This document shows positions 22,899-35,205 of a stretch of DNA of 64,000 nt, one piece after another. The first letter of the stretch is position 1, and the number at the start of each line of letters is the position of its first letter. The notes beneath the pieces are model-generated. The model had not been told where the DNA came from. It searched no databases and saw only the letters and a list, made by a program, of their open reading frames with translations. Position numbers and translations under genes: made by a program. Source of the stretch: Panorpa germanica (lineage: Eukaryota; Arthropoda; Insecta; Mecoptera; Panorpidae); NCBI GenBank assembly GCA_963678705.1, contig OY783218.1, positions 8,566,152 through 8,630,151 on the forward strand. Direction: 5' to 3'.

Positions 22899-23923
22899 AA
22901 AAATAGGTTGGAAACATAGCACCCTCTAGCTGCAGATGTAATTAAAAAATAGGTTGGAAGCATAGCACCCTGTAGCTGCAGGTGTAATTAAAAAATAGGT
23001 TGGAAACATAGCACCCTCTAGCTGCAGGTGTCATTAAAAAATAGGTTGGAAACGTAGCACTCTCTAGCTGCAGGTGTAATTAAAAAATAGGTTGGAAACA
23101 TAGCACCCCTCTAGCTGCAGGTGTAATTAAAAAATAGGTTGGAAACATAGCACCCCTCTAGCTGCAGGTGTAATTAAAAAATAGGTTGGAAACATAGCAC
23201 CCTCTAGCTGCAGGTGTAATTAAAAAATAGGTTGGAAACATAGCACCCTCTAGCTGCAGGTGTAATTAAAAAATAGGTTGGAAACATAACACCCTCTAGC
23301 TGCAGGTGTAATTAAAAAATAGGTTGGAAACATAGCACCCCTCTAGCTGCAGGTGTAATTAAAAAATAGGTTGGAAACAAAGCACCTTGTAGCTGCAGGT
23401 GTAATTAAAAAATAGGTTGGAAACATAGCACCCTCTAGCTGCAGGTGTAATTAAAAAATAGATTGGAAACATAGCACCCCTCTAGCTGCAGGTGTAATTA
23501 AAAAATAGGTTTTAAACATAGCACCCTGTAACTGGAGGTGTAATTAAAAAATAGGTTGAAAACATAGCACCCTCTAGCTGCAGGTGTAATTAAAAAATAG
23601 GTTTTAAACATAGCACCCTCTAGCTGCAGGTGTAATTATAAAATAGGTTTTAAACATAGCACCCTGTAACTGGAGGTGTAATTAAAAAATAGGTTGGAAA
23701 CATAGCACCCTCTAGCTGCAGGTGTAATTAAAAAATAGGTTTTAAACATAGCACTCTGGAGCTGCAGGTGTAATTAAAAAATAGGTTGGAAATATGGCAC
23801 CCTGTAACTGGAGGTGTAATTAAAAATAGGTTGGAAACATAGCACCCTCTAGCTGCAGGTGTAATTAAAAAACAGGTTGGAAACATAGCACCCTCTAGCT
23901 GCAGGTGTAATTGAAAAATAGGT
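22899..23923 (+). repeat. 46-bp minisatellite, about 22 units
   Basis: Tandem array of a 46-bp unit (47 bp where CCCTCTA becomes CCCCTCTA), consisting of AAAAAATAGGTTGGAAACAT then AGCACCCTCTAGCTGCAGGT then GTAATT. I count 22 full units. Units 1-13 are mostly the main type. From unit 14 on, a variant with GGTTTTAAACAT and/or CCTGTAACTGGAGG alternates with it, which suggests segmental duplication of blocks of units. Unit length, absence of unique spacers and eukaryotic context exclude CRISPR. Function unknown. Confidence 0.97.
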
Positions 23924-24966
23924 AGGAGAACTTTTTGATAAGCCTTCTTAAATTATATTTTTGTAATTCAATAAATTTGTTACCATACTTTCTATTTAGC
24001 TCAATAAACTTATTCTATTGATTCGTCAAAACGTTGGTTTCATCAATAACACTTGTTCATTTAACAACATTTTCGAATTTTGAAACTAATTTCGTAATTC
24101 GTTCGTTGCATCATTCACTACATTATATATAATTTTCAATATACAATGTAAACCGCAAAGTTCAAAAGTTTGTGGACCCTTTTCAAAGACAAAAGTCAAT
24201 GGTTAACATTTTTGACTATGTTTCGACTGAACTAGTTATGAAATGGAATAAAAATACGTTGTTTACATGGATGATGTTTTATAAAAGTTATACAAATAAA
24301 CACACACACACACAAAACGATACATTCGGGTTGGGACATGAACAGAGCTGACATTCGTATTGTGTACTCGCGGATGTTCGTTCGACTCATCCAGGCAAAT
24401 CCTTTCTTATTCAGTGATGGAGATAAAACAGTTCTCCAGGATGTATGGTGAACTATTTTTCAAGCATTAAATGTCAAAAGAAAAAACTGTGGAAAAATGC
24501 AGAAAAACATCGTCATCAGGAGTTAAAAAAGGAAATGAAGAAAAAAAAGAAAAAATACCCCGAGATAGAGTACATAAAAAGTAAGTTGTAGAAAGAAAAA
24601 AAAAACGAAATGAGTTTCCTTTTCTGGGAAAACTAAAAGGAAAAGGATATGCTCCACTCATGTGAACTAAACTCGACAGTGAATGGAGATGAAGGACTTA
24701 GGTATATATGTACCACACTGTAGAATGCTACACTGTTGCTGGTTTGAAACATGCAAGGAAATAAAAATACTTTATTGCCAAAGAATACTGCTTTATTGAA
24801 AAGGGTAAATCACCAAAGTCTCTTGTGGATGGAATGCTTTTTCAACAATTTCAAGTCCAAGTTCCTTAGAAAGTTAAAGAACTCTTCATGGATCAAGGAT
24901 GGAAATTAGTCACACTTTGTTTAAAGTTTCTGAATGCAATGCGAGATTTACAATGTAAGCCACTTC
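23924..24966. other. No recognisable feature
   Basis: (AC)n at 24299-24316 and a purine-rich stretch at 24470-24660 whose complementary strand gives a spurious Phe/Ser-rich frame. Confidence 0.4.
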
Positions 24967-25323
24967 CAGGGGTGGATTTAACGACAAGCAAACAAGGCAC
25001 TCCGTAAAACCCCAAAAATTTTACTTGTTTTTTAATGACATCAAGTTTGGTTTACAAAATATGAAAGCAGCGAACAACGTTCTCTCAATCTTGAAGAACA
25101 ATGAAGAGCGCAGCTAATGTGATAACAGATTAAACTAATTGATAAATCAAATTTTTTTTAATGAATGTTATATTATATATATTTTTAGCTTTTTTAAATT
25201 TAGTTGGAGTAAATGTTTAAATAATTTCGCAGCGTTTATTGCATTTATATATGAGCTAACTTTGAAGAAAGAGTTACACTTTCTCCAGCGCCTGTAGTGT
25301 CAACCAACCTAAATCCGTCACTA
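24967..25323. mobile_element. hAT-type non-autonomous element, old
   Basis: A 357-bp element with left end CAGGGGTGGATTTAACG and right end (other strand) TAGTGACGGATTTAGG, where the expected C is mutated. The flanks are GCCACTTC (24959-24966) and ACCACTTC (25324-25331), a 7-of-8 duplication. No coding capacity. Confidence 0.7.
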
Positions 25324-25331
25324 ACCACTTC

Positions 25332-28300
25332 CAAGATTGTTTGTCCCTTTGCCATTGTAAAAGTTGGATAAAACGTGTTAATATGAAACTTCTTCATACG
25401 AGTGTCAATTGTCTGCAATGGAAATTTCCCACGAGCAACTTCCCTCTCTGTTTCACTGTAAGATGTATAATAAAAGAATAAATCAACAAATATATAACCT
25501 TAGTGACTGAAAAGTTTGGGTAGAATATACAGGTACTACATACTAGCGCTTCGAACCGACAGTTTGAAATTATTAAACATTGATTCTATACTTGATCGAG
25601 TATTATTTTTTATTTTTAAGTACCGTTACGCTGAAATAATGATATGTATTGAAATATTTCAGTCTCACTGTAAACTTCCCTATTTAATTGTATTAAACCT
25701 TCATCCCTATTTACTCCGCCACTGAATCAAATTTTGCCATTTTAAACATAGAGAACAATTTTACTCTTAATAAAAGATTTAAATTAAAATATAAAATTTA
25801 TTCGGTTTTTTTAAATTATTGCCTTTCTGGAAAAATAAAGGAAAAATTCAATGCCGGAATAAGTTTGAGGAAAAGTGCCTGTATAAAATACCAATTTTTC
25901 AAAAACCTTTTTCTATTTTTCAATAACTTATGTATAAGATATAAAGATAAGAAGGCTGAGTAAGCTAAAGCCAATCTTAGCTAAATTTTGACGGAAATGT
26001 TACCGAAATCGTGAGCGAATTCTTTTGTCCGTCATTCACCGGTTTAGTTAGTTATTAGCGTTATTTTTCAAATTATGGCAGATTAGAATCAAGAAATTTT
26101 TGAAAGAAATTATTAAAACGAAGCCCTCACACATTTTTTGAAATTTCTTTGGTAATAAAATATATAAATGATACATTTTTTATTAGTACGAAAAACACGT
26201 TTTTTACCAGTTTAATATTATGGTACAAGAACATAAATTGTTTTTTAGTTTTTGATTATTTGCTCTAATTAAAACTCTAGTTAAATAGAGATTACTACAC
26301 CTTTAATTCAAATTGCCCAAATTGCGCGCTCCCTTATAAATCTGTCTCAACTACAAATACGCTAACAAACTTCAAATTCAATGCTTTTGTGTTACAGGAC
26401 GAAACATGAGAAAAACGTTAAATCTCTTGCTGATATCATTTCCGTGCTTTTACAGAAAATAATATTTTAAATAATTCAGCAAGCTTTACCTTTAAATATA
26501 TTTATTTATCAGACTTCCCTCTAAATCTCTAAAGCTATTGTTATGTGTCTTCATAACAGAATAAGGAACGTAAAGAATAATGCTACATGCATTATTAAGA
26601 TGAAAAACAAAGAAAACCCAACAAACATGCTTTTACTCATATTCTATAAGCTGCTTTGTGTAAAGAATTTTGTGAAAATTGTATTTGATCATATTAAATC
26701 AATAAGTTTGGTTTTAAAAATTTATTTAGAAGATTTTGACATGTTTTGTACTACATTTGTTAGAAACAATTGTGCTCTATAAGAAACACAGTTAATGTAT
26801 GTATGTGTGGTAAGGAATTGGAGATATTTGTTCCTATTTGAACAGCTAATTGAGCCCTTCTTTTGCTGTAAATTAAGTTTCGTATTATTATGATTCCCAT
26901 ACAGTTTAAATATTACTACTTCTTTTTAATGATTTTGCTATACAATCAACGCAACCTCATTTAGTGCATATTTTAACGTAGTAAAGAATTGCTTCATCTG
27001 TCATTACAGTAACAGGTGTTCAATAGCAAACACCCTGTACATATTTAAAAGATTGTTTGCAAAGGTCAAAGGTCTATAGTTCTATTTTAGGATAATTGTT
27101 AACATTTATAATTACTTCAATGGAAATTGTTTAAGACTTCCTTTTTATCTACTGCTTAAGATTTCTTTTGAATACCTTTTCAACAGTTTTACTTACTGCA
27201 GTCAGTGTCTCTGTAAGAGTTTTCTATTCTTTCAATAGATGAAGTAAACACAGTTTCTTTTAAATATGATGAAGATTGTTTTTAAATCTCAAGATAAGAG
27301 CTAAAGAATCAACAGATCGGTAATGTTCATAGCTTTAAGAGTAAATGAAATTATAAATTTTCTTCTTTTGGATAAGTTCTTAAAATGTATGTACTGTGTG
27401 AGATAAAAGATGCAACAAGATTAAACAACTATTTAATATGAAAGATTATATAAACTACGTTAGTTATGTGTATTTAAGGTTTATCTTACATAACAACGAT
27501 ACCTGTTACGTAAACAATGTTATCTCATGTACAACATTTCGTGACTTATTTTTGCCCACATTATCATCTTTTAAGGATTACACAATCTTAAGATCAATTT
27601 TTTAACGATGAAAGGATTTTAAAAAAGTCATACACCCAGTTTTAGAAGAAAGGGGTTAATTAAGTATAACATGGAAGAACGCATCACATCTAATCTAATT
27701 TCCAAAAAAAAGAAAACCAAATTATATGAAAAAATTTAAGAAAAAAATTGGTCTTATTTTTTGGTCGATTTTTATATTAAACGTAACGTCACGAAGATTC
27801 CTTCCCCTTCCCTTAACCAATTGTTGCGTCTCATCACGGTTTGGGAAACCCATCGCCAACCTCTGTATGTGTGACGCAACTAATCTCATTATAGGATATG
27901 TAAAAATGAATATAATGTAATAAACTTAAACAAAATAAGAAATTAAAAAGAATTACTGCACTAACTATTGATGCTATTGAAATAAAGGGCGTATATTAAA
28001 GAGAGAGAGAGAGAGAGAGGAAGGGGACCGACAGATCGTTAGCGTAACATTAAAAGTAATAATTTCTTCATTTAAAATATAAAGTTTTTACTACATAATT
28101 CATTTCTGTAGATAGTGATTTTACATTTACTTAAGCTGTGGTTATTAAAAGTAAATCTAGTTTCCCAGTTTTCGTTATATCCTTACAAATAATAGTGTTT
28201 ATACACGAGAAGTAAATTGTTTATTACTAAGAATGTCATTATGAAGAAGTTGACAAACTCCTGCAGTTTTCCATGAAGTTTTCACACTGTAACGTCAACT

Positions 28301-28435
28301 CGTTGTGATATGCTTACCGTGCATTACATGTTGTTGTTTATTCTACAGTCTCATTAACGAAGTTACTTATTCGATTTAAACACAACTGCAAACTGTAAAC
28401 TTTTACAGTAAAAGTAAATTTTAGGATATTGTCTA
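25332..28435. other. Long featureless AT-rich stretch
   Basis: No supported gene or element over 3 kb. ACACCCTGT at 27030 follows an imperfect inverse ACAGGTGTT at 27012. (GA)n lies at 28000-28018. Short frames at 25516, 26543 and 27726 are AT-driven and show no motif. Confidence 0.4.
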
Positions 28436-28439
28436 CTCG

Positions 28440-28710
28440 TAGTATAGTGCGCTTACTAGTAGTTGCAAGTTTTATTTCTTAGTGTAATATTTTTCTCGAC
28501 GTAATATTGATTTGATCTTTTATTTCTGCTAAACTATGGATCTTATATTGTAATTCTTTCTCTGATGTCGTGCGTCATAAATTGAACTAGTATGATATTG
28601 ATTTTTTTGTTAACATTGGAAAATAAAAGATTAACATTATGTAGAATTAATTCTAACATTTTATTAGCCAATATTAAGTTTGAAATGAATATTACACTAG
28701 TCAAATTCAG
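28440..28710 (+). repeat. Unnamed repeat S, copy 1
   Basis: Diverged match to 51305-51545 on the same strand. Shared landmarks are CTCTGATGTCGTGCGTCATAA against CTTTGACGTCATGCGCCATAA, and ATTGG(A/C)AAATAAAA(G/T)ATTAAC with the AT-rich body between. No coding signal. Confidence 0.5.
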
Positions 28711-28769
28711 GACGCAAGACGTCATGAGTTAAATAAGGTCTTAAAAAAGTGTAAACAAAGCTGATTTTT

Positions 28770-29476
28770 AAGGCCTTGCAATAGGAAAACTATTCGATTT
28801 ATATATTTTATATTATTTTACAACATATTAAGCTAATTGTGTGAAAATTTGAAGTCGATTGGAGTAAAACTGTCGGAGATATAGAGTTTTAAGTCATCAC
28901 CTGTGGTTCCGTCCTACTTTGAAACTTTTAAACGCTTTTTCTCAAACTTAAATTTTTCAGAATTTGTGCCATCTCTAGCTCAAAATCTACTGGACCGATT
29001 CTTTTAAAATTTTGCACACTCTTTCTTTACATAAATGTCGAAGTAACGCTGTCGAGTTTATTTCAATTTTTTAATTTTAATGTATTTTAAAATAACAAAG
29101 TTTCTGATTTTTTCAATAAAAATCGGTATTTTGACTTTTAAGTGCTGTAATAAATTGAAAAATCAATAAAAAAGAAGAAACTCGACAGCGTTACCTGCAG
29201 AAACTTATCAACTAATGAAATAGTTTTTGATTTTCGATTTTAGAAATTCCAATGATGAGTTATGAGTGGCATCGCAATGTTACTTTTTTTTGTGACGTTT
29301 GCAGAGATTCGCTGTCAATGCCTCATTTCTTGACATTTATTTATGAAAATTTCACAAAGTATTCTTCAAATGTCATTTTATCATGTAGTAGTTATAAAAA
29401 TAATTATATATTAACTGTGTCGTTAAAAAACATTATCGAAAATATGCTTTTTTAGATCGATTCCACCCGCCCTTAA
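28770..29476 (-). repeat. Family N repeat, copy B (longest)
   Basis: Reversed relative to copies A and C. On the minus strand it begins TTAAGGGCGGGTGGAATCG at 29476, then AGCATATTTTCGATAATG. The middle carries an internal inverted pair CTGTCGAGTTT (29048-29058) and AAACTCGACAG (29179-29189) bracketing about 120 bp of AT-rich DNA. The plus strand is open from 29252 to 29455 and contains FFCDVCRDSLSMPHFLTFIY, which has counterparts in copies A and C. The far end beyond about 28900 is not shared with the other copies. Confidence 0.7.
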
Positions 29477-29946
29477 GAAAACATACCCAATTACCTACAC
29501 ACCATTGTACCGGTATATAAGTATACTGGCTGCTAGTCGCATATTAGCAACAGAAAATCCTTTATTTCATTTTCACAGGAAATGAAAAACTTCAGCTCAT
29601 TGGATAAACTCGTATTTATTCAAAGCACGTTTTTTTATATTAAATATTTTTTAATATTTAAAATTAAAATTATGTAAATGATATTCTTCTTTAATAAATG
29701 AATATGCATGTCTGCTATGTAAATTATATTTTCATTATCTCCGCGTCTGGAATGTAAACTAAGAGCGGGAAATACTCTGCGGCTGACTAGTTACATACTA
29801 TGGCCTTACTACTTGCCTTGTTATTATAATTTTTTGCATTCTTCATTATTACAGTAAAAATTAATATTTGGAAATTTAATTATGTCCTTATAGTTTCAAC
29901 TATTTAAGCTTCGGTATATTTAAAATTAATTACCGTTAAACACAAT

Positions 29947-30565
29947 GGGCTTGTGTCCTCATTTTTTAGTGGTCGATTTTTCAATTGTTGATTGAAATTG
30001 ATGTTAATAAATGTGTATTGGTGTGTCTATTTTATTAAATATCTAAATGTTGACGGAGATATAGCAATTAAAAGTTTAAATTATAGTTTTAGCGCTAGAA
30101 ATGGTCGGCCATATTTGTATGACGTGAAATGCATTTTAACGTCAGTTGTTTGTTGAGTAGGTCAGTGCTGTGGTAATGTTCTGTAGCTGTTGGTAGTCAA
30201 ATAATCTAGTCAAGTCAAAGAATAATAAGTTTTTATTTTATTTAACCCTGCTAAGGCAGACATAATATTTAAATTTTATTATTCCTTGAATATTTGATAT
30301 TTTGATATATAAATACATATAGCAAAGATTTATGAGCTGTAAGGTTGGTAACCTTACACAAGGATTGTGATGTCACATGCACTTGGAATGTATACAACGT
30401 TGAATCCCTTTAATAATTAAAGAGACAAAATGACTTTTTTAACTGTTAATATCTCTTAACATATAAGGAGTTATTAAAAAATAATTGAACGTTTGAGGTT
30501 CTAGGAACCCACTTTATCAATATATAGGACAATTTTATACAAATTAAGATATAGGACACAAGCCC
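29947..30565 (+). mobile_element. MITE family 1, copy 2
   Basis: A 619-bp copy with ends GGGCTTGTGTCCTC and (other strand) GGGCTTGTGTCCTA. AAT precedes the left end and ATT follows the right end, so the inverted repeat may extend to AATGGGC. Internally uninterrupted, it serves as the empty-site reference for the Helitron in copy 3. Confidence 0.88.
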
Positions 30566-31016
30566 ATTACTATATGTAATGTTAGGTTTATCTAATGTAG
30601 AATAGTTTACTTTTTTCATATTAAATATTTAAAAATGGTTCCCTCTAAACACAATTATATACATATTAGGTTTACATAATGTAACAAGTTTACTTTCACA
30701 TAAAATATTTTAAATTAATTCCCGCTATGTGCTATTGCTTAAACGTACAAGTATACTTATTTACTTTTTTCGAATTCAACTTTATTCAAATAAAATTCAG
30801 ATAAAAAATTAATTTACAGAAAGTTGATTAATTAAATTCAATTGTTTTTAAAGATTAGTGGTTGAATAATTTATATCTACAATAAAACAGAAAATGCAAT
30901 TACAATTAAACTAATTATTAAACATACAAATCTTTTATTAGCTTATCGCGTTTTAAATCCTATTAAGAATAAAAAGAATTCATTTATAATCAACACTTTT
31001 CTTAATTGTTCAAAGG
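30566..31016. other. No recognisable feature
   Basis: Very AT-rich. It may include the 3' flank of the adjacent LINE fragment, but the frame is not readable. Confidence 0.4.
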
Positions 31017-31265
31017 CCGTTTTCGGAAATAATTTATTTATGAACTTTATTTATCAAAAGTGTTTATTCTTTAATGCATATGTTTTAATAGTTCAGATTT
31101 GTTACAAATAATAATAATCTTTTTAAATAACATATTTATCCGTCATATCATAAAGAATTCAAATAAAAAATATATAAAGTTTGCTGTTCATTTCCACAAA
31201 AAGAACAATCTTCTTCTTCAACGCAATTAATGTGATTAATATTTAAAAAGATAAATGATTAGTTT
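31017..31265 (-). mobile_element. LINE C-terminal fragment (third family)
   Basis: The minus strand reads INCVEEEDCSFCGNEQQTLY then IFYLNSL before a stop. CSFC-GNE-x2-TL has the spacing of the C-x2-C...H-x4-C knuckle at the end of LINE reverse transcriptases, with His and the last Cys lost. The following AT-rich frame is broken. Too little remains to assign a clade. Confidence 0.4.
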
Positions 31266-32394
31266 ATCAGAGCTGTGATATTATTTATTACGTAAACATT
31301 TTGAGCGTCGCCTCTGTACATAGCGTAAAGCTTTCAGAAGACGCCGACGCCAACGCTGACGCTGCGTGGTTCGTGACGTAGTGGTGTCGGACACGCGATC
31401 TGAACGAGACGCGAATTAATGGGAGGTTTTATATCAAAGTAATGAAACAGTAAAATAAAATAAATATAGCTAATTTAAGAGCTGAAGTTCTCACAGAGGT
31501 AGGTACTACTATGGGAAATTCATTTGAATTATTTAACTTGTAATTTGAAATATTTTCCTTGTACGGGGAAAACTTTATGAGCTTATGATGGAAATTATTC
31601 AGAAGAAATTAAATTAGTTTATTTTTTAGTTCAATATTTGGACAAAATTAGAGAAGACTATATACACAGCTTTAAAACAAGTTGACCCTATGAAAATGTT
31701 AACAATTGAACAAAATTTTGGATCAACTTTTTTCTTGCATAATATCATATAATTGAATTGAGAGAAAATTTGTTTTAAATGTTGAATTACCTTCTATAAT
31801 ATTGTTCTCAAGTTTTTATAAAAAATACACAGAAGACCCCATTATAACGCGAGTTCTTTTAATACGAAATCATACACAACAACAATATTGTGGTGACTCT
31901 TACACAACATCACACTGTTACAAATATTTGAAACTTTTTAAAGAGAAAATTTATGAATATCCAGGCTATGAAAAATTCTCTTAGTAAATATTTTCAAATC
32001 ACTTTGACATTATATTGAATATGCGTATGATTCTTTTGTCATGAAACAATTCAATTTGATTTTACTCGTTCAAGGGGAATGTCAGTGATATGAACTACAA
32101 ATAGCGAAATCACTTCACCTGGACTCACTACCGTATCAGTATTGAATAAAGTTGCAAATAAACCATTAAAGTGTAACAGAGACAGATATATCTTGTTTCT
32201 TCTTCTATGATATTTTATATCTACTAAAATAAATACTTCTAAATATGAAAGGGACAACAACTATATTTCCATTAAATTGTATGATGTTGGAAAGAGAAAG
32301 AATATTCTTAAAGGATGTTGGAAAGAGAAAGAATATTCTTATTTGAAACATAATTTATTGTTAGAGAACTTTGTTACTTTCAATAAATAACAGA
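31266..32394. other. AT-rich DNA with a CpG-dense patch
   Basis: A CG-rich patch at 31300-31420 contains many CpGs (GACGCCGACGCC, GACGCTGCG, GACACGCG) in otherwise AT-rich DNA. It could be an element end or a promoter island; no partner was seen. The small frame at 31802-31984 has no motif. Confidence 0.35.
32283..32341. repeat. Two-copy tandem duplication
   Basis: A unit beginning GATGTTGGAAAGAGAAAGAA and ending TATTCTTA occurs twice with a 31-bp period and no mismatches in the 28-bp core, so it is a recent duplication. Confidence 0.9.
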
Positions 32395-32530
32395 CAGCGC
32401 AGTGTGCGAGAGATTTATATTTTCTGGGTTTGATAGTTATTAAATTAAATTGATTATGTACATAAATAATCGTAAACTTATTAGGCAGCGATGTAGACAC
32501 CTTAAATACAGTCCACATAATAGCAGGTCG
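32395..32530 (+). mobile_element. SINE-like family, copy 1
   Basis: Shares with 49020-49165 (opposite strand) ATTTTCTGG, then TTGAT, then ATTAAATTAAATTGATTATG, then GTAC, and further downstream CAGTCCACATAA. GACAGCGCAGTG near 32392 resembles a tRNA-like A box, but the B-box segment of the other copies is absent here. Confidence 0.45.
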
Positions 32531-33457
32531 TTCGTATAAGACGTTAAATAAATTAAATTAAAAAAAAGGAATAACAAAAACAATATTTCTCTTTCTAACG
32601 GGTCTTCTTCGGGCCAGGTGTATCTAGACTGATAGAGATTAATGATTAAAACTTTCCTTCAACTTTTGATGGATGAAATACGATTATATTTATAGTCATG
32701 TGCATTCAATTTCAATCAATATCTAAAAGAGATTATTGTAGTTGCAGCCATAGTACAGCGCAGTTATTCTTTTTCAGTGATTGAAAAAGCTGATTTCATT
32801 ATGCAAGTTCAAATTATTCGCTACCGGGTGCATTTTAGTAAAATCAACTCAAAATTAATTAGTGTTATGACGTTGAATGTACCCACCCACTCATACACAT
32901 ACAATGTAAATGTATTTAAAGCATTTCGAGTTGATATCGATTGCCAGCTAAAAACGAATAGTGCCATTATTTTAATAACTTTAGAATATTTAGTTATGAG
33001 AAATGAACATTCAACTAAAATTGACTTTTGATGTACAAAATTGTGTTTGAAATGTAATATTCAGCTACTAATGCGCCACGCCGTGCCGGCCGGTGGTACT
33101 AGCAGTACCACTAGCGCCGCTCTACCGGTAAATAATGTGTAGTAGTTTTAAACAAGCAGGAATTTTATGCATGTAAATTACAAATGCATTTCGCTTTGTA
33201 ATGGGGTATTTACTCAATCAGATCAGACTCAAATTCAGACGAACATAAAAATCTGAACAGGGAAGGAAAGCTGATTTGATCTGTGACAGAAGGATGCACT
33301 ATTAGGTCTCAATGTACGTATAGATCGTCCAGTTTATTAGTGAAACATCTCGAATATTGATTGAAATGGTATTCGACAAATTATAATTTTATTTGTTAAC
33401 ACATGAGTTATCTGCGTATTGAATCAAGTAGAGTAATATTGAGGGTACAACTGCCAC
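32531..33457. other. No recognisable gene; one hairpin
   Basis: A perfect 8-bp stem with 3-nt loop, GTGGTACT-AGC-AGTACCAC, lies at 33093-33111 in a GC-richer patch. The frame at 32777-33031 has no motif. Confidence 0.4.
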
Positions 33458-33459
33458 AC

Positions 33460-33947
33460 GGCCCTCCGCACACGAGGCGACTGGTTGCAAACTTCAGCCC
33501 CGAATCTACCCGAAGCGAATGTGATTACAACTGTTCTTAGTGAGAGATCGAGATATGAGATATGAGATAAAACACGAGTCGGCTGATTGCAAACTATACA
33601 CAGCCATGTCGAGCCGTGTATCGTGACTCTATAGAATTTTTAACAATAGCAAAACAGGGGATTCTATTGTGTTATATTTGATTGTATGTATGTATTTAAA
33701 TACTTTTCGTAAACATCTCTGTTGATGATGTCATCATGAAACAAACAGTGCCCTGTGCCCGAGAAATCTAGTCGCTGAATATATGCTCAAAACCAGTTTA
33801 AAATCAGTTTAGTTACGTTCGTGCCGTTTGTTTTATCTCACTCGTAAACACTTTCGTTCTTTTACTTACAACACAGTTGTAATGACATTCGGTTCGGGCA
33901 GATTATGGGCTAAGGTTTGTAACCAGTCGCGTCGTGTGTTGAGGGCC
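33460..33947. mobile_element. PIF/Harbinger-like MITE, copy 2
   Basis: A 488-bp relative of the element at 5562. Left end GGCCCTCCGCACACGAGGCG, then ACTGGTTGCAAAC; right end (other strand) GGCCCTCAACACACGACGCG, then ACTGGTTACAAAC. TAA follows the right end; the matching left triplet has changed. Internal matches include TCTATAGAATTTTTAACAAT and AAATCAGTTT. A second GTCGGCTGATTGCAAAC near 33575 suggests an internal duplication of the left end. Confidence 0.72.
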
Positions 33948-34769
33948 TAAGGCTACTATATAGAGCAGCCCCGGATGCTGTATACCCCGCACCGCTGACT
34001 GATTTTCCAAAATCAAATTGTTTTCGATTCAGAAAACCGAACCCATTACTGATGACAAACCACAATAAAACAAACCAGATAAGACTAAATTGACAACTAG
34101 ACGACAACATTACTGACATACTATATGACAATAACATTAATATAAATAAACTATTAAAACTTTTACAAGACAAACCAAATTTAATAATTTATATAATATA
34201 GGATAAATTATCTATGCAAATAAAATATCTTGCGATTAAATACAAATAAAAATTGTCTTAGCGGTGTCGTCAACATTTATAAGACCATAGACACTGTAGG
34301 AGACCGTCGGTGATAGGATGCAGTATTTTAAATAAGCCGTAGTTTGTTAAAATTAAGTTTGCAAAACTAGAAAATTTGTGTTACTAACTCCTTCGAGTTA
34401 TTTATTATGTCGTTATATTTTTCAGAACACCCTGTCTCTGGTCTTTATTTAAAGTATACCAACAAGCAAAATGAGATCATTATAAAGTGTTTCTGAGCCT
34501 ATTTTTAAACCATTATGTGGAGCTGAGAGTTTTCATATTATAAAACTGTATTGTTTAGTACATAATATGCAGGGTAAATTTAAACAGCTACCCTTAGTTG
34601 GACTACCCGTTGTTGAAACTCCACCTAGCTTTAACGCAACCAAGGGATGTGAATATTGTGAAGCGGTTAAAGTCTGAGGGATGATTGTGGTACTGGTAAA
34701 GTAACGGGTAAAATTAAAATTTTATATATATTTTATTAAAACTATAAATTTAAATTCTAGTGTATGAAG
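33948..34769. other. No recognisable gene
   Basis: Contains ACACCCTGT at 34427 and an unremarkable minus-strand frame at 33910-34173. Confidence 0.35.
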
Positions 34770-35205
34770 AATATATTTAAGAAATTATATTTCTTTAGTT
34801 AGTACAAAGCTCGTCTGTCGGTAAAACAGTGAACGTTCAGTGAAAACATATACTCATGCACGCTATTGATGTCGCTGTAAAATTAACGTCCAACACAGTT
34901 GATATCTGTACCCGACAGAACTCACGTTTTGAGTTAGTTATATTGTGTGTTATATATTGTAAGGTTATAATAAAATTAGATAAAAAGGAATTGCAATTTA
35001 TGGAAAATAATAAACTTTAAATGTCGTTTCTTTAAATTTCAGGTATGATAGTATTAAATTAAAGATAGATAGTATTAAGTTAAACTATGTAATTATTATA
35101 ATATGTATGTAAATTACTAAAATAAACTTTAAATTTCAGAAGCAACACATGAGTTTGGTTAAAATTTACAATTCCTAATAAAACTGGAGATATTGTCTTA
35201 TAAAT
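34770..35205 (+). repeat. Unnamed repeat T, copy 1
   Basis: Matches the reverse complement of 40465-40860 almost throughout: ATTATATTTCTTTAGTT, AGTACAAAGCT, GGTAAAAC-GTGA, CGTTCAGT, CAACACAGTTGATA, AAGTTAGATAAAAA-type and GAAGCAACACATGAG, then CTGGAGATATTGTCTTATAA. TTTCAG just before AAGCAACACATGAG would serve as a splice acceptor. No coding frame is seen. It faces copy 2 across 5.3 kb. (AT)n follows at 35207-35240. Confidence 0.7.

Noticed and set aside
22899-23923. CRISPR-like direct repeats
   Set aside because: The 46-bp units are contiguous, with no unique spacers, and the context is eukaryotic, so it is a minisatellite.
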